Below are positions 36,234-46,434 of a stretch of 64,000 nt of DNA, in pieces. The notes beneath the pieces are model-generated. The model was not told the DNA's origin and did no database searches. It saw nothing but the letters and a program-made list of their open reading frames with translations. The translations under genes and the position numbers were made by a program. Location: NCBI RefSeq assembly GCF_029201565.1, contig NZ_CP104002.1:124001-188000 (forward strand). Direction: 5' to 3'. This DNA comes from Devosia sp. SD17-2 (GTDB lineage Bacteria > Pseudomonadota > Alphaproteobacteria > Rhizobiales > Devosiaceae). The first letter of the stretch is position 1. The number at the start of each line of letters is the position of its first letter.

Positions 36234-37178
36234 CTAGGCGGCGCGGCGCTTCTCAATGGCGTCCCAGATCATCACAGCGATGTCCGGACCACCAAAGCGC
36301 TTGATCTCGCGAATGCCGGTGGGGGAGGTGACGTTGATCTCGGTGAGATAGTCGCCGATGACGTCGATGCCGACAAAGATCATGTCGCGCTCTTTCAGCG
36401 CCGGGGCGATGGTGGCGCAGATTTCCCTTTCGCGGGCGGTCAGCTCGGAAAGCTCCGGACGGCCGCCGACATGCATGTTGGAGCGCGCTTCGCCTTCGGC
36501 CGGGATGCGGTTGAGGCCGGCCACGGGCTCACCATCGATGATGATGATGCGCTTGTCGCCCTTGCGCACGTCCGGCAGGTATTTCTGGACCATGAAGGGT
36601 TCGCGGAAGCTTTGCTCGAAGAGCTCGATCAGCGAATTGAGATTATGGTCGCCTTCCTGGATGAAGAAGACGCCAGCGCCGCCATTGCCGTAGAGCGGCT
36701 TGACGATGATGTTGCCGTGCTCCTTGCGGAACGCGTGGATTTCGGCGCGGTCGCGCGTCACCAGGGTCGGCGGCATCAGCTCGGGAAATTCTGTGACGAG
36801 GATTTTTTCCGGGGCGTTGCGCACGGCCGCGGGCGGGTTCACCACCAGGGTTTTGGGGTGCAGCCGCTCAAGGATGTGGCTGATGGTGATGTAGTTCATG
36901 TCGAAGGGCGGATCCTGGCGCATCAGCACCACGTCCTGAGTGGAGAGATCCACGCGGCTGGCTTCACCAAGGGTGAAGTGCTGGCCCTTTTCAGCGTCCG
37001 TGACGGTGATGGGCTGGCAAAGGGCAGTGACGACATTGTCGCGCAGGGACAGGGTATCGGCCGTGTAGTGCAGCAGTTGATGCCCGCGCGCCTGGGCTTC
37101 GAGCATCATGGCGAAGGTGGAATCACCGCGCGGATTGATGGTGGAGACATGGTCCATCTGGACGGCGACTTTGAGCAT
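36234..37178 (-). CDS. gshB: Glutathione synthase
   Basis: Joins gamma-glutamylcysteine and glycine using ATP. It has 314 residues from the ATG at 37176-37178 ([20 protein letters not shown]). The prokaryotic GSH-S N-terminal domain is followed by an ATP-grasp domain with [17 protein letters not shown] and the metal-binding END-like segment [16 protein letters not shown]. The open frame extends to 37544, but that part is antisense-like and overlaps yraN. Order rsmI-yraN-gshB is conserved in alphaproteobacteria and identical here. Confidence 0.96.
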   Translation of the reverse strand: MLKVAVQMDHVSTINPRGDSTFAMMLEAQARGHQLLHYTADTLSLRDNVVTALCQPITVTDAEKGQHFTLGEASRVDLSTQDVVLMRQDPPFDMNYITISHILERLHPKTLVVNPPAAVRNAPEKILVTEFPELMPPTLVTRDRAEIHAFRKEHGNIIVKPLYGNGGAGVFFIQEGDHNLNSLIELFEQSFREPFMVQKYLPDVRKGDKRIIIIDGEPVAGLNRIPAEGEARSNMHVGGRPELSELTAREREICATIAPALKERDMIFVGIDVIGDYLTEINVTSPTGIREIKRFGGPDIAVMIWDAIEKRRAA

Positions 37179-37209
37179 ATTTGTCCCTTTTCGCGATGGG
37201 CGCTCCGGA

Positions 37210-37596
37210 TCAGGCGCCCGCGTCAAATGCATTGATGAGATGGCGCGGCCAGCGGCCAGGTGCAAGGAAAATAACGTCGAACCGGCAGGACTTTTCCGCC
37301 TCGCGCGGATGGCGGGAAAGCCAATGCTCGGCGGCACGGATGATCCGGGCCTGGTTGATGGCTTCAAGTGCCTCGGCTTCGCTCGCCGCTTTGAGGCGGG
37401 ATTTGACCTCCACGAAGACGATGGTGCCGCCGCGCTCGGCAACGACGTCGATCTCGCCGCCGGGTGTTTTGTAGCGGCGATCCCGGATGCGGTAGAATTT
37501 GAGCTGCAGGAAGAAGGCGGCCAGCGCTTCGCTGCGCTGACCATAGAGATTGGCTTTTTGTCTTTTATTCCCGGGCCTTGAGAGCGAGGGCGGCAT
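37210..37596 (-). CDS. yraN: UPF0102 family protein YraN (predicted endonuclease fold)
   Basis: 128 residues. The family core is [20 protein letters not shown], then [16 protein letters not shown] and [20 protein letters not shown]. The GEID-x(n)-EVK pattern matches a restriction-endonuclease-like (PD-(D/E)XK) fold. The ATG at 37594-37596 ([11 protein letters not shown]) overlaps the rsmI end by 32 bases. It is the only start codon near the conserved beginning. Role is not established. Confidence 0.9.
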   Translation of the reverse strand: MPPSLSRPGNKRQKANLYGQRSEALAAFFLQLKFYRIRDRRYKTPGGEIDVVAERGGTIVFVEVKSRLKAASEAEALEAINQARIIRAAEHWLSRHPREAEKSCRFDVIFLAPGRWPRHLINAFDAGA

Positions 37597-38446
37597 CGTA
37601 GACCTCCTTGCGCTTGAGCGCGTAGCGCTGGGCGATTTCGTCCACCGCGCTGCGCATGGGCTGGTCGGCCATTGCGGCTTCGAGGGCTGCTTGCCAGTCT
37701 TCAGCAGATGGAGCGGCCGGCTCGTCGGCACCGGCAACGCTGATGACGGCTTCGCCCTTGGTGTCGTCCTCGGCAAATTGCGCGGCGAGTTCGGAGAGGG
37801 GGCCCCTGAACGTGCGTTCGAAGCGCTTGGTCAATTCCAACGAGACGCTGGCCTGACGGTCGCCGAACACTTCTGCCATGGCGGCGAGCGTATCGGCGAG
37901 ACGGCGCGGAGACTCGTAGAACACGAGTGTTTCACGTGAATCCGCCAGTTTTGCCAAGGCATTAGCGCGGGCGCCGGCCTTGTTGGGGAGGAAGCCGTGG
38001 AAGGCGAAAGCGTCGGTGGGGAGACCCGCAACGACCAGCGCCGAGAGCAGGGCCGAAGCGCCGGGAATGGGAAAGACCGGCAGGCCGGCTTCGGCGAGGG
38101 CACGAATCAGCGGGAAGCCGGGATCGGAGAGAAGCGGTGTTCCGGCATCGGAGATCAGCGCGATGGCTTCGCCGGCGGCGATGCGCGAGACGATCTCCTC
38201 GGCCCGGGCCCGCTCGTTATGTTCATGTAAAGCCTGGCGTTTTCCCTTGATACCGTAGTGATCGAGCAGGCGCGCCGAGGTGCGGGTATCTTCGCAGAGC
38301 ACGATGCTGGCAGCGGCCAAGGTCTCGAGAGCCCGGACGGTGATGTCGCGCAGATTGCCGATCGGGGTGGAGACGACATAAAGCCCGGCCGCCAGCGGTG
38401 GGGCGGGAAAGTCGGTGCCGGCGATGTAATAACGGGGGTCGGTCAC
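37565..38446 (-). CDS. rsmI: 16S rRNA (cytidine(1402)-2'-O)-methyltransferase
   Basis: Methylates C1402 of 16S rRNA in the decoding centre. 293 residues, SAM-dependent tetrapyrrole-methylase-like fold. Motifs: [51 protein letters not shown]. The C-terminal tail ([12 protein letters not shown]) is typical. The ATG at 38444-38446 begins [21 protein letters not shown] parS-like site lies inside. It is divergent from the lpoA-like gene with only a 53-base gap. Confidence 0.95.
   Translation of the reverse strand: MTDPRYYIAGTDFPAPPLAAGLYVVSTPIGNLRDITVRALETLAAASIVLCEDTRTSARLLDHYGIKGKRQALHEHNERARAEEIVSRIAAGEAIALISDAGTPLLSDPGFPLIRALAEAGLPVFPIPGASALLSALVVAGLPTDAFAFHGFLPNKAGARANALAKLADSRETLVFYESPRRLADTLAAMAEVFGDRQASVSLELTKRFERTFRGPLSELAAQFAEDDTKGEAVISVAGADEPAAPSAEDWQAALEAAMADQPMRSAVDEIAQRYALKRKEVYDAALALKARE
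37928..37943 (-). promoter_or_regulatory. parS-like 14-mer (site 4 of 7), inside rsmI
   Basis: The minus strand reads GGATTCACGTGAAACA, identical over 16 bases to site 3. It lies within the rsmI coding region. Confidence 0.55.
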
Positions 38447-38499
38447 TGTGCTCCGGGGGTTGGGCGAGGCTTAGCATTGGTTAACCTGAATGGGGGACA

Positions 38500-39795
38500 A
38501 TGTTAACGGACTGTGATCATTTCGAACCCCTGAAGGTGAATTTGCACCACTTCCGTCACACCAGACGCGGCGTCCTTGCCCTGATCGCTTCGGGCCTGCT
38601 GACCGCCTGTGCGCCCGGCACGCTGCAATGGGGATCGCGCACGCTTGGTTGGCCGGAGCGCGGGTCTGGTGCAGGGCAGGGCAGCGGCCCTACCCAGAGC
38701 GTGCAGCCCCAACCGGAACAACGCACGATGGGTTCGGGACGCACCGAGGTGTTCGGGCGGGGACCGGTGCCGGTGGCGATGCTGATGCCGCTCTCGGGGG
38801 ATGCGGCTCTGGTGCAGGTAGGCACCTCGCTTGCCAATGCGGCCAAGCTCGCTATCGGCTTCATCGAGGCCAATCCCAATATCGGGGAGAATATCACCAT
38901 CACGCTGCACGACAGCGGGAGCGGGGCAGCGGGCGCGACCAGTGCGGCGACTGCCGCTGTGCAGGCCGGGGCAAAGCTTATCCTCGGGCCGGTCAGCGCC
39001 GACCAGGTGAGTGCTGCGGGCACCGTGGCGCGGACGGCGGGCATAAAACTGATCGGCTTTGCCAATAATCCGTCGGTGGCCGGGCAGGGGGTGTTTCTTC
39101 TCTCGGTGCTGCCGGACATGGAGATGAAGCGGGCCATTGGCCACTTGAAAGCAGATGGGCGCCGCGGCCTGGCGGGGATTTTTCCGGCGACGCCCTATGG
39201 CGAAGCGCTGGCCACCGCCTTCCGGCAGCAGGCGATTGCGGCGGGGTTCTCGCCGAGCGCGGTCTATATGTTTTCCTCGCCCGGAGAGGCCGCGCAGATT
39301 GCGGCACAGGCCAAGCCGCTGATCGACCGGAACGCCATTGACGCGATCTTCCTGCCCGAGCGGACCAGCGCGCCGGCCTTTGCAGCAGCCCTATTGCAGG
39401 CGGGCGCCATGCCGGGGGATCTGTTGCAGCTCGTGGGGTCAGCCGATTGGGCGGGAGATGCCGCCATTCTTGCCGCGCCGGGATTGCAGGGGGCGATTTA
39501 TCCGGCGGTGGACGAGGCGGGGTATAATGCCATTGCTGGCGATTATGCGGCGCGGTTTGGGGGGCGGCCACACCAGCTGGCGACACTGGCCTATACGGCG
39601 GTCATTCTCGCCAATGTGAACCGGCTGTCCCTCGCGACACCGCCCTATGACACGACGCTGCTGACCGCGCCGGGTGGATTTAACGGCCGGGATGGGCAGT
39701 TCCGGTTTTTGTCCAATGGACGGGCGGAATATGCACTGGCGCTCCGCAAGGTGCAGGCTGGGGGGGTCGTGGCCGTGGACGGGGCGAAGATTTAA
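38500..39795 (+). CDS. Penicillin-binding-protein activator LpoA-like lipoprotein
   Basis: 431 residues. A signal peptide ends at lipobox LLTAC (about residues 32-36), so it is a lipoprotein. The rest is a type I periplasmic-binding-protein fold (VAMLMPLSGDAALVQVGTSL, GAKLILGPVSADQVSAAGTV, AYTAVILANVNRLS), as in the C-terminal domain of LpoA, which activates PBP1a. In alphaproteobacteria this gene is regularly divergent from rsmI, as here. It could bind a small ligand instead; no catalytic residues are expected. Confidence 0.85.
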   Translation: MLTDCDHFEPLKVNLHHFRHTRRGVLALIASGLLTACAPGTLQWGSRTLGWPERGSGAGQGSGPTQSVQPQPEQRTMGSGRTEVFGRGPVPVAMLMPLSGDAALVQVGTSLANAAKLAIGFIEANPNIGENITITLHDSGSGAAGATSAATAAVQAGAKLILGPVSADQVSAAGTVARTAGIKLIGFANNPSVAGQGVFLLSVLPDMEMKRAIGHLKADGRRGLAGIFPATPYGEALATAFRQQAIAAGFSPSAVYMFSSPGEAAQIAAQAKPLIDRNAIDAIFLPERTSAPAFAAALLQAGAMPGDLLQLVGSADWAGDAAILAAPGLQGAIYPAVDEAGYNAIAGDYAARFGGRPHQLATLAYTAVILANVNRLSLATPPYDTTLLTAPGGFNGRDGQFRFLSNGRAEYALALRKVQAGGVVAVDGAKI

Positions 39796-39858
39796 GCGCG
39801 CGAAGGGAGCTGGGCGATCGCGGTGTGTGTCATCGGCTGTTGTGCGCGGTTGAGATTT

Positions 39859-40062
39859 TACCCCCACCCTTGATCCCTCCCCACAAGGGGGAGGGAGACG
39901 ACTGATGGAATGATGGTCGAATGGGCCGCGTTGTCTGATGGCTCACCGGGCAGGCTTCCCTCCCCCTTGTGGGGAGGGAATGAGGGTGGGGGCGGGCAAC
40001 TCCATAGTCTCCAGCTTGCGCGAAGACCCCCACCTGGCCTCCCCCTGGAGAAGGGGAGGGAC
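39859..40062. repeat. Family-A palindromic repeats (three units) before grpE end
   Basis: Units at about 39859-39904, 39953-39996 and 40026-40062. The first is nearly identical to the one at 21308-21351, the second is its inverted partner, and the third is a shorter CCTGGCCTCCCCCTGG variant. They occupy most of the 346-base gap between the LpoA-like gene and grpE. The remaining part holds the grpE terminator. Confidence 0.8.
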
Positions 40063-40094
40063 GATGGGGCCGAGAAGCCGGTGGCCTAAAACAA

Positions 40095-40120
40095 AAAATC
40101 CCCACCGAGGCGGGGATTTT
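40095..40120 (-). terminator. Rho-independent terminator of grpE
   Basis: AAAATCCCC (40095-40103) pairs with GGGGATTTT (40112-40120). On the minus strand the stem ends in TTTTTTGTTTT. It is 21 bases past the grpE stop codon. The stem is symmetric and may also serve the plus strand. Confidence 0.85.
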
Positions 40121-40141
40121 GGTTTGTCGTGAGCGACCTGA

Positions 40142-40735
40142 TCAGGCGCTTTTGTCGATGTTTTCGCCGTTGGGGGCCGGGGGAGCGGCGGGGCCGCCCT
40201 TGGAGACGCCGACCATGGCGGGGCGCAGGACGCGTTCGCCGATGGCAAAGCCTTCCTGGACAACCTGAACAACCGTGCCTTCAGGCACTTCGGTGTTCGG
40301 CACTTCGAACATGGCCTGGTGCTTGTGCGGATCGAATTTCTGGCCGGCGGCCTCGATCTGCTTGACGCCATGCTTGGCAAGGAGGCGCTGGGTTTCGCGC
40401 TCGGCCAGCTCGATGCCTTCAATGAGGCTTTTCAGCGTGCCATCAGCGGTGGAGCGCTCATCGGCCGGGATGACCATCAGGGCGCGGCTCAGCGCATCCG
40501 TGGCCGAGAGCATATCGCGGGCAAAGCCGGCGATGGCATAGGTGCGCGTATCGGCAACGTCGCGCTCGGTGCGCTTGCGCAGATTTTCCATCTCGGCAAC
40601 CGAGCGCAGAAGGCGATCGCGCAGTTCTGCGTTCTCGGACTGCAGGGCTTCGACGGGATCGACCTCCGAAACGGTGTCGGTGGCGAGATTTTCAATGTCC
40701 GGCGTTTCGCCTGTCGTGGCGTTCTCGTCGCTCAT
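40142..40735 (-). CDS. grpE: Nucleotide exchange factor GrpE
   Basis: DnaK cochaperone that releases ADP. 197 residues from the ATG at 40733-40735 ([20 protein letters not shown]). Acidic N-terminal segment, a long coiled coil ([20 protein letters not shown]) and the C-terminal beta domain with the signature segment [20 protein letters not shown] and [15 protein letters not shown]. The in-frame extension to 40966 overlaps the hrcA end and is rejected. It follows hrcA on the same strand with a 100-base gap. Confidence 0.95.
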   Translation of the reverse strand: MSDENATTGETPDIENLATDTVSEVDPVEALQSENAELRDRLLRSVAEMENLRKRTERDVADTRTYAIAGFARDMLSATDALSRALMVIPADERSTADGTLKSLIEGIELAERETQRLLAKHGVKQIEAAGQKFDPHKHQAMFEVPNTEVPEGTVVQVVQEGFAIGERVLRPAMVGVSKGGPAAPPAPNGENIDKSA

Positions 40736-40772
40736 CTCATCTCCATGGGCGCTGTAAAACTGTTGTGCCCCG

Positions 40773-40801
40773 CATATCGGCCAAGGCGGCAGGTTTTTCA
40801 A
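40773..40801 (-). promoter_or_regulatory. Possible promoter of grpE
   Basis: The minus strand has TTGAAA (40801-40796) and GATATG (40778-40773) with 17 bases between, 38 bases from the grpE start. It could be a sigma70 or weak heat-shock promoter. Confidence 0.35.
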
Positions 40802-40835
40802 TAGTGGGACTGCGGTTCGGGTCCCGCACGGCCGA

Positions 40836-41915
40836 TTAGCCGCGCTTTGTTGCCATGAGGCGGGTGACCAGATTGGCGGTGTAGTCGACGACCGGCACGA
40901 TGCGGGCATAATTGAGCCGCGTCGGGCCGATGACGCCGAGCACGCCCACCACCTTGTCATTGGCATCCTTATAGGGCGAGAGAATCACCGAGGAGCCGGA
41001 GAGCGAAAAGAGCTTGTTCTCCGAGCCGATGAAGATGCGGACGCCCTGGGCCTTTTCCGCGTCGCCGAGGAGCTCGAGCAAGCCATCCTTGCTTTCAAGT
41101 TCGTCGAAGAGCTGACGCATCCGGCTGAGGTCTTCGCTGGCCATGGTGTCGTTGATGAGATTGCCGCGTCCGCGAACAATGATCGTGGGGGCGCTGGCGC
41201 CGCTCTGCTTGCCCAGAGTGGCAATGCCGGCGTCGACCAGTTTCTGGGTCAATTCGTCGAGCTCGGCGCGCTGTTCCTGCCGGCGTTCGGCAAGAATTTT
41301 CTGGGCCTCTGCGAGGGTGCGGCCGACGACATAATTGGCGAGGTAATTGCTCGCCTGGGTCAGCGCGGCGGCAGTGAAGCCGGGCGGCAGTTCCATGATG
41401 CGGTTTTCGACCTGACCATCATCGCCGACAAGCACGGCCATGGCCCGGCTTTGGTCGAGCCGGACGAATTCGATGTGGCGCAGCACCATGTCCGCCTTGG
41501 TCGCGATAACCACTCCGGCGCCATGGGAGAGGCCGGACAGCAGCGACGAGGCCTCGGTGAGAAGGTCTTCGACCTGTCCACGACCGGCATTGCCTTCGAT
41601 GTGACGGGCGATCTGGCTGCGCTCGGTCTCATCGACGGCACCCACTTCGAGCATGGCATCGACGAAAAAGCGCAGGCCCAGCTGCGTCGGGGCGCGGCCG
41701 GCGGAAGTGTGCGGGGCAGCGATGAGGCCAAGATCTTCGAGATCGGCCATCACATTGCGCACCGAGGCGGGCGAGAGTTCGACCTGCAGCATACGGCTGA
41801 GATCGCGCGAGCCAACGGGCAGGCCGGTATCGAGATAGCGTTCGACCAGCCGCCGGAAAATATCCTGACTGCGGGCGTTTAGCGCGCTAAGAAAATCCTC
41901 GGATGGGCGGTTCAT
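40836..41915 (-). CDS. hrcA: Heat-inducible transcription repressor HrcA
   Basis: 359 residues, family length. An N-terminal winged helix ([40 protein letters not shown]) is followed by the GAF-like domain ([20 protein letters not shown] near the end). It represses groESL-type operons through CIRCE sequences. No CIRCE element is visible in this window, so targets must lie elsewhere. The ATG at 41913-41915 is followed by 148 bases of divergent promoter DNA to rph. Confidence 0.95.
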   Translation of the reverse strand: MNRPSEDFLSALNARSQDIFRRLVERYLDTGLPVGSRDLSRMLQVELSPASVRNVMADLEDLGLIAAPHTSAGRAPTQLGLRFFVDAMLEVGAVDETERSQIARHIEGNAGRGQVEDLLTEASSLLSGLSHGAGVVIATKADMVLRHIEFVRLDQSRAMAVLVGDDGQVENRIMELPPGFTAAALTQASNYLANYVVGRTLAEAQKILAERRQEQRAELDELTQKLVDAGIATLGKQSGASAPTIIVRGRGNLINDTMASEDLSRMRQLFDELESKDGLLELLGDAEKAQGVRIFIGSENKLFSLSGSSVILSPYKDANDKVVGVLGVIGPTRLNYARIVPVVDYTANLVTRLMATKRG

Positions 41916-42063
41916 GGTCTTTTTGCTTAAAATTTTCGGCTTTAACCTTGCGCTCTTATTTAAGCGCTGAAGGCCCGAACGCCAAGCGCCGAGCGCTTGT
42001 GGAGGGCGGCGATGAAGGTTAAGAGGCGGTTAAGGACTATTTGCCAGAGAATTTGAGGTGCCC

Positions 42064-42780
42064 ATGCGGCCATCCCTGCGCGCCCCCGACCAGATGCGGG
42101 CCGTCACCATAGAGCGCAATGTGGCCATGAAAGCTGAAGGCTCATGCCTTATCAGCTTCGGTAACACAAAGGTGTTGTGCACCGCTTCGGTCGAAACCAG
42201 CCTGCCGGGCTGGCTGCGCGGCAAGGGCCAGGGCTGGGTCACGGCCGAATATGGCATGCTGCCCCGCGCCACCGGTAGCCGCACCCGCCGCGAGGCCACG
42301 GCCGGCAAGCAGACCGGCCGCACCCAAGAAATCCAGCGCCTGATCGGCCGCTCGCTGCGCGCCGTTGTCGACCTCACCCTCCTGGGCGAGGCGCAGATCA
42401 CCCTCGACTGCGACGTGCTGGAGGCCGATGGCGGCACCCGCACCGCCTCGATCACCGGCGCCTATGTGGCGCTTGTGGACGCCATCCGCTGGATGGAAGA
42501 GCGCAAGCTGACCAAGGGCCAGGCGCTGAAAGACAGTGTTGCGGCGGTGTCGTGCGGGATCTATCGCGGCGCGCCGGTGCTCGACCTTGATTATCTCGAG
42601 GACGTGGAAGCCGAGACCGACGCCAATTTCGTCATGACCGGCTCGGGTAAATTTGTCGAAATCCAGGGGACGGCAGAAGGCGCGCCGTTCGACCGCGCCG
42701 AGCTCGAGGCGCTGATGGACCTTGCCGGCAAGGGCATTGGCGAATTGAGCCTGCTGCAACAGGCGGCGCTCAACGCATGA
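42064..42780 (+). CDS. rph: Ribonuclease PH
   Basis: Phosphorolytic 3'-5' exonuclease that trims tRNA and other RNAs. 238 residues from the ATG at 42064 ([17 protein letters not shown]). RNase PH signatures: [85 protein letters not shown] just upstream is the ribosome-binding site. Its TGA overlaps the ATG of the next small ORF. Confidence 0.96.
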   Translation: MRPSLRAPDQMRAVTIERNVAMKAEGSCLISFGNTKVLCTASVETSLPGWLRGKGQGWVTAEYGMLPRATGSRTRREATAGKQTGRTQEIQRLIGRSLRAVVDLTLLGEAQITLDCDVLEADGGTRTASITGAYVALVDAIRWMEERKLTKGQALKDSVAAVSCGIYRGAPVLDLDYLEDVEAETDANFVMTGSGKFVEIQGTAEGAPFDRAELEALMDLAGKGIGELSLLQQAALNA

Positions 42781-42971
42781 AGACGCCACGGGACCTGATT
42801 GCAGCCCTGTCCAACCGCACCGCCGAGACCCGGCGGGCGGGCAGGCCGGCGCGCGCCGGGGCCCATGGCGAGACGACACAGGATATCGCGCCCGATTGCG
42901 CCATCTGGAATGACATTGTGCGCGCGCTCGATCTCGGGTGCGGCGCCGAAAAGAACGGAAGCGCCAAATGA
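42777..42971 (+). CDS. Small basic ORF coupled between rph and rdgB
   Basis: 64 residues ([20 protein letters not shown] ... NGSAK). Its ATG overlaps the rph stop and its TGA overlaps the rdgB ATG (ATGA at both ends). This double overlap argues for a real translated cistron. The product has no hydrophobic segment; the N-terminal half is rich in Arg. [15 protein letters not shown] tail follows. I do not recognise it, and it may be specific to this lineage. Confidence 0.55.
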   Translation: MKTPRDLIAALSNRTAETRRAGRPARAGAHGETTQDIAPDCAIWNDIVRALDLGCGAEKNGSAK

Positions 42972-43612
42972 GCACTCTCCCCCGCCTGCGCCGCGGCGAC
43001 CGGCTGGTCATCGCCACCCATAATGCGGGAAAGCTCAAGGAGTTTCGCGAGCTGTTCGAGCCGTTTGGGCTTGAGCTGGTGTCCGCTGGCGAACTGGGCC
43101 TGCCCGAGCCGGAAGAAACCGGCACGACTTTTGCCGAAAATGCCCGCACCAAGGCCCATGCTGCCGCCAAGGGCGCCAATATGCTGGCGCTTTCCGATGA
43201 TTCGGGAATCAGCGTCGATGCGCTCGATGGCCAGCCGGGCGTCTACACGGCCGACTGGGCCGGCGTGCCGCGCGATTTCGGCAAGGCCATGCAGCGGGTG
43301 GAAGACGAATTGCAGGCCAAGGGGGCAACCGATCCCGCCCAGCGCCGCGCCGCGTTCAACGCTACGCTCTGCCTTGCCCATCCCGATGGTCGCGACGTGC
43401 TCTATGTCGGCACCTGCCCGGGCACGCTGATCTGGCCGCCGCGCGGCACCCAGGGCCATGGCTATGACCCGATGTTCATGCCCGACGGGCACGAGATCAC
43501 CTTTGGCGAGATGGCGGCCGAAGTGAAGCATTCCTGGTCGCCGGGACAAGAAGGTCTGTCCCATCGCGCCCGCGCCTTTGCCCAATTCGTGGAGAACCAG
43601 ATTGAGCGCTAA
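42968..43612 (+). CDS. rdgB: Non-canonical purine NTP pyrophosphatase RdgB (dITP/XTPase)
   Basis: Hydrolyses dITP, dHAPTP and XTP to prevent misincorporation. 214 residues from the ATG at 42968. Motifs: [12 protein letters not shown], the [20 protein letters not shown] stretch, [20 protein letters not shown] and [20 protein letters not shown] start 10 codons earlier is possible but lacks family similarity. It overlaps the preceding small ORF and the following hemW start. Confidence 0.95.
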   Translation: MSTLPRLRRGDRLVIATHNAGKLKEFRELFEPFGLELVSAGELGLPEPEETGTTFAENARTKAHAAAKGANMLALSDDSGISVDALDGQPGVYTADWAGVPRDFGKAMQRVEDELQAKGATDPAQRRAAFNATLCLAHPDGRDVLYVGTCPGTLIWPPRGTQGHGYDPMFMPDGHEITFGEMAAEVKHSWSPGQEGLSHRARAFAQFVENQIER

Positions 43613-44759
43613 CCCGAACGACCTGTTCGGCGTCTATGTGCATTGGCCGTTCTGCGCGTCCAAATGCCCATATTGCGACTTCAATTCCCATGTGCATCGC
43701 GGCCCCTTCGACGAGGACGCCTATGTCGAGGGTTACAAGCGCGAGATCGCCCATATGGCCGCGCTGGCGCCGGGTCGGCTGGTGCAGTCGATCTTTTTCG
43801 GCGGCGGCACGCCTTCGCTGATGAGCCCCAAGGCCGTCGGGACCATTCTCGACGCCATCGCCGGCGCCTGGCAGATCGACACCAACGCCGAGATCACGCT
43901 CGAAGCCAATCCGACATCGGTGGAAGTGGACCGGTTCCGCGGTTTCCGCAGCGCCGGGGTGAACCGGGTGTCGCTGGGCGTGCAGTCGCTGCGCGAGGGT
44001 CCGCTGGCCGAGCTTGGCCGTCGCCACAGTGTCGACGAGGCCATCGCGGCCGTGCGCGTGGCGCAGTCGATCTTTGATCGCTCAAGCTTTGACATCATCT
44101 ATGCCCGCCCCAAGCAGACGCTTGAGGACTGGGAGGACGAGCTCAAGGAAGCCATCTGGCTGGCGCGGGGGCACCTCAGCCTCTATCAGCTGACCATTGA
44201 GCACGGCACGCGCTACTATGACCTCTATAGCGCCGGCAAGCTCAAGATGCCGGATGAGGATCTGGCGGCCGATTTCTACGAGATGACGCAGGAGCTGACG
44301 GCCGCCGCCGGCATGCCCGCCTACGAGATTTCCAACCATGCCGTGCCCGGCCAGGAAAGCCGGCACAACATGCTCTACTGGCGCTATGGCGAATATGCAG
44401 GGATTGGCCCGGGCGCGCACGGCCGGCTGATGGTCAACCACCAGCGCCACGCCACGGCGACCGAGAAGATGCCGTTCGAGTGGCTCAAGCTCGTCAACGA
44501 GTTCGGCCATGGCATGACCACCGACGATGTGCTGACCTGGGAAGAGCAGGGGGATGAATTCCTCGTCATGGGGCTGCGCCTCAAGGAGGGCATTTCCCCG
44601 TCGCGGTTCATGTCGATCTCGGGCCGGTCGATCGCCGAAAAGCAGATCGAGGCCTTAAAGGGGTATGGATTTGTCGAGACCCTGCCCAATGGCAATATCC
44701 GGGTGACGGAAAAAGGCTTTCCGGTGCTCGACGCAGTGGTGGCGGATCTGGCGGCGTAA
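43602..44759 (+). CDS. hemW: Radical SAM heme chaperone HemW
   Basis: 385 residues starting with TTG at 43602 ([16 protein letters not shown]), which overlaps the rdgB stop and has GGAG eight bases upstream; the frame could also open at 43578. The radical-SAM cysteines are in [11 protein letters not shown], followed by [19 protein letters not shown] and [11 protein letters not shown]. HemW binds heme and delivers it to respiratory enzymes; it was formerly called HemN-like. It ends the rph-rdgB-hemW run. Confidence 0.94.
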   Translation: MSANPNDLFGVYVHWPFCASKCPYCDFNSHVHRGPFDEDAYVEGYKREIAHMAALAPGRLVQSIFFGGGTPSLMSPKAVGTILDAIAGAWQIDTNAEITLEANPTSVEVDRFRGFRSAGVNRVSLGVQSLREGPLAELGRRHSVDEAIAAVRVAQSIFDRSSFDIIYARPKQTLEDWEDELKEAIWLARGHLSLYQLTIEHGTRYYDLYSAGKLKMPDEDLAADFYEMTQELTAAAGMPAYEISNHAVPGQESRHNMLYWRYGEYAGIGPGAHGRLMVNHQRHATATEKMPFEWLKLVNEFGHGMTTDDVLTWEEQGDEFLVMGLRLKEGISPSRFMSISGRSIAEKQIEALKGYGFVETLPNGNIRVTEKGFPVLDAVVADLAA

Positions 44760-44778
44760 AACGCCGACAGATCCTCAA

Positions 44779-44793
44779 TGCTATGGCGCCATA
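44779..44793. promoter_or_regulatory. 15-base copy of the marR-region palindrome
   Basis: TGCTATGGCGCCATA here matches 15 bases of the 18-base perfect palindrome at 46351-46368. It straddles the stop codon of the isomerase gene, in the gap after hemW. It may be a chance remnant or a second binding site. Confidence 0.3.
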
Positions 44794-45563
44794 AGAGGCG
44801 CAAGAGCGGCGCGGGTTTCGACCAGCGCCGTTTTCGTATCGGCTGTCGGGCGGAATTCGAGGCCGATATAGCCATCATATCCCTGGGCGATCAGCGCGGT
44901 GAGCGGGGTGAGCAAATCGAGCTTGCCCGAGCCCGGCTGGTTGCGGCCGGGGCGATCGGCGATGTGCAGATGGACGATGTGGTGGCCGCGATTGCCGATC
45001 ACGCTGATAGGGTCCTCGGCCATGACCATGGAATGGTAGAGATCATAGGTGATGCCGATCTCTGGACGGTCGACCGCATCCATGATGTCGAGGGCCTCAC
45101 TCGTGGACGTAAGAAAATAGAGCGGGTGATCGACCCGGTCATTGAGCGGCTCAAGCCCCAGTTTTACCCCTGAGCCCTCCAGCACATCGGCGGCGCGTTT
45201 GAGGACGCTGGTGAGGGCATCGCGCTGGCGCTGGCGATCGACGAGCAGGCGGTTATTGCCCGATTGGCAGATCAGCACCGGTGCACCGAGCCGCACGGCC
45301 ACGTCGCGGCTCTGTTCGAGGCCACGCAGGAAATCGTCGTGGGTCTTGGGATTGGTGAGCTTGGCAAAAGGCTCGGCGACGATGCCGGCGAGTTTCACGC
45401 CGGTTTCGTCGAGCGCGCGCTCGATGGCGTCGAGATCCTTGTTGGACCAGAGCCAGAATTCGACGGCCTCAAAGCCTTCGGCCCTGGCCAGATGGATGCG
45501 CTGGACGGGATCAGAACTCTCCGCCGTAAAGAGCATTTCGATGCAGGCGGAGAGTTTTGTCAT
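44781..45563 (-). CDS. Hydroxypyruvate-isomerase-like TIM-barrel protein
   Basis: 260 residues of the xylose-isomerase-like TIM-barrel superfamily, closest to hydroxypyruvate isomerase (Hyi) and related sugar isomerases/epimerases. Typical stretches are ARAEGFEAVEFWLWSNKDLD, GVKLGLEPLNDRVDHPLYFL (metal-binding Glu), ITYDLYHSMVMAEDP and HIADRPGRNQPGSGKLD, then the Glu in GYIGLEFRPTADT. The natural substrate is uncertain. It precedes pyrF in the same direction on the map, its start 3 bases after the pyrF stop. Confidence 0.82.
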   Translation of the reverse strand: MTKLSACIEMLFTAESSDPVQRIHLARAEGFEAVEFWLWSNKDLDAIERALDETGVKLAGIVAEPFAKLTNPKTHDDFLRGLEQSRDVAVRLGAPVLICQSGNNRLLVDRQRQRDALTSVLKRAADVLEGSGVKLGLEPLNDRVDHPLYFLTSTSEALDIMDAVDRPEIGITYDLYHSMVMAEDPISVIGNRGHHIVHLHIADRPGRNQPGSGKLDLLTPLTALIAQGYDGYIGLEFRPTADTKTALVETRAALAPLMAP

Positions 45564-45566
45564 TTT

Positions 45567-46268
45567 TTACGCGAGCCTTGTTCCGGAGCCGGCCATTTCG
45601 GCCAGGATTGCCCGGGCAGCTTCGGCCGGATCGGGCGCTTCCACAATAGGGCGGGCGATGACGAGATGGGTGGCGCCCACGGCGAGGGCCTGGGCGGGGG
45701 TCATGATGCGCTTCTGGTCGCCGGCTGCGCTGCCCGCCGGGCGAATGCCGGGGGTGACGATGGCGAGCTTCGGCCCGACGATGGTGCGGACCATTTCGGC
45801 TTCGTGCGAGGAGGCGACAATGCCGCCAATGCCGGCTTCACGCGCCTGCTGGGCGCGCAGTGCAACGAGGCCCGCCGCGTCGCGCTCGTAACCGGCCTCC
45901 TTGACGTCGGCATCGTCCATCGAGGTGAGGACGGTTACGCCAAGCACGCAGAGGTTAGAACCCTCGGCGGCGCGAGCGGCGGCGCGCATGGTCTTGGGAT
46001 AGGCGTGGACGGTCAGCATGGCCGCGCCGGTTTCGGCAAAGGCGGCAACGCCCTTTTCGACCGTGTTGTCGATGTCGAGGAGTTTTAGGTCAAAAAAGAC
46101 CTTCTTGCCGGCGGCGATCAGATCCTTGCCCAGGGCAAAGCCGTCAGCGCCATAAAAGCACTGGTAGCCGATCTTGTAGAAATCTACCGTGTCGCCCAAG
46201 GTGGTGACGATTTCCTCGGCGCGTGCGCGTGACGACACGTCGAGCCCAACAATCAGCTGGCCGGCCAT
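45567..46268 (-). CDS. pyrF: Orotidine 5'-phosphate decarboxylase
   Basis: Last step of UMP synthesis. 233 residues from the ATG at 46266-46268 ([19 protein letters not shown]). The catalytic D-x-K-x-x-D motif is in [14 protein letters not shown]. Other family segments: [41 protein letters not shown]. Group I PyrF length. The frame extends to 46331 upstream but the family start and ribosome-binding context (GGAAACTGCC) favour 46268. The isomerase gene follows three bases after its stop. Confidence 0.95.
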   Translation of the reverse strand: MAGQLIVGLDVSSRARAEEIVTTLGDTVDFYKIGYQCFYGADGFALGKDLIAAGKKVFFDLKLLDIDNTVEKGVAAFAETGAAMLTVHAYPKTMRAAARAAEGSNLCVLGVTVLTSMDDADVKEAGYERDAAGLVALRAQQAREAGIGGIVASSHEAEMVRTIVGPKLAIVTPGIRPAGSAAGDQKRIMTPAQALAVGATHLVIARPIVEAPDPAEAARAILAEMAGSGTRLA

Positions 46269-46350
46269 GGCAGTTTCCTTTCTGTCGCGATCGGCGTGAG
46301 GTCGCATATCGGCCGGGCGGGAGCAAGGCAAAATTGCGGGGAGTTTGGGC

Positions 46351-46368
46351 TGCTATGGCGCCATAGCA
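46351..46368. promoter_or_regulatory. Perfect 18-bp palindrome upstream of the MarR gene
   Basis: TGCTATGGCGCCATAGCA is fully self-complementary. A weaker TGCTATGACAGCATA dyad follows at about 46383-46397. Both lie between divergent pyrF and the MarR gene, 40-85 bases from its start. Probable operator for that regulator. Confidence 0.5.
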
Positions 46369-46434
46369 GCTTGCCAGAGCGATGCTATGACAGCATAAGG
46401 CCCCCGATTCCCTTCCTGATTTGCCCGGATTTTC

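Noticed and set aside
40736..42063. CIRCE operator for HrcA
   Set aside because: No TTAGCACTC-N9-GAGTGCTAA or close variant seen around hrcA, grpE, dnaK or dnaJ.
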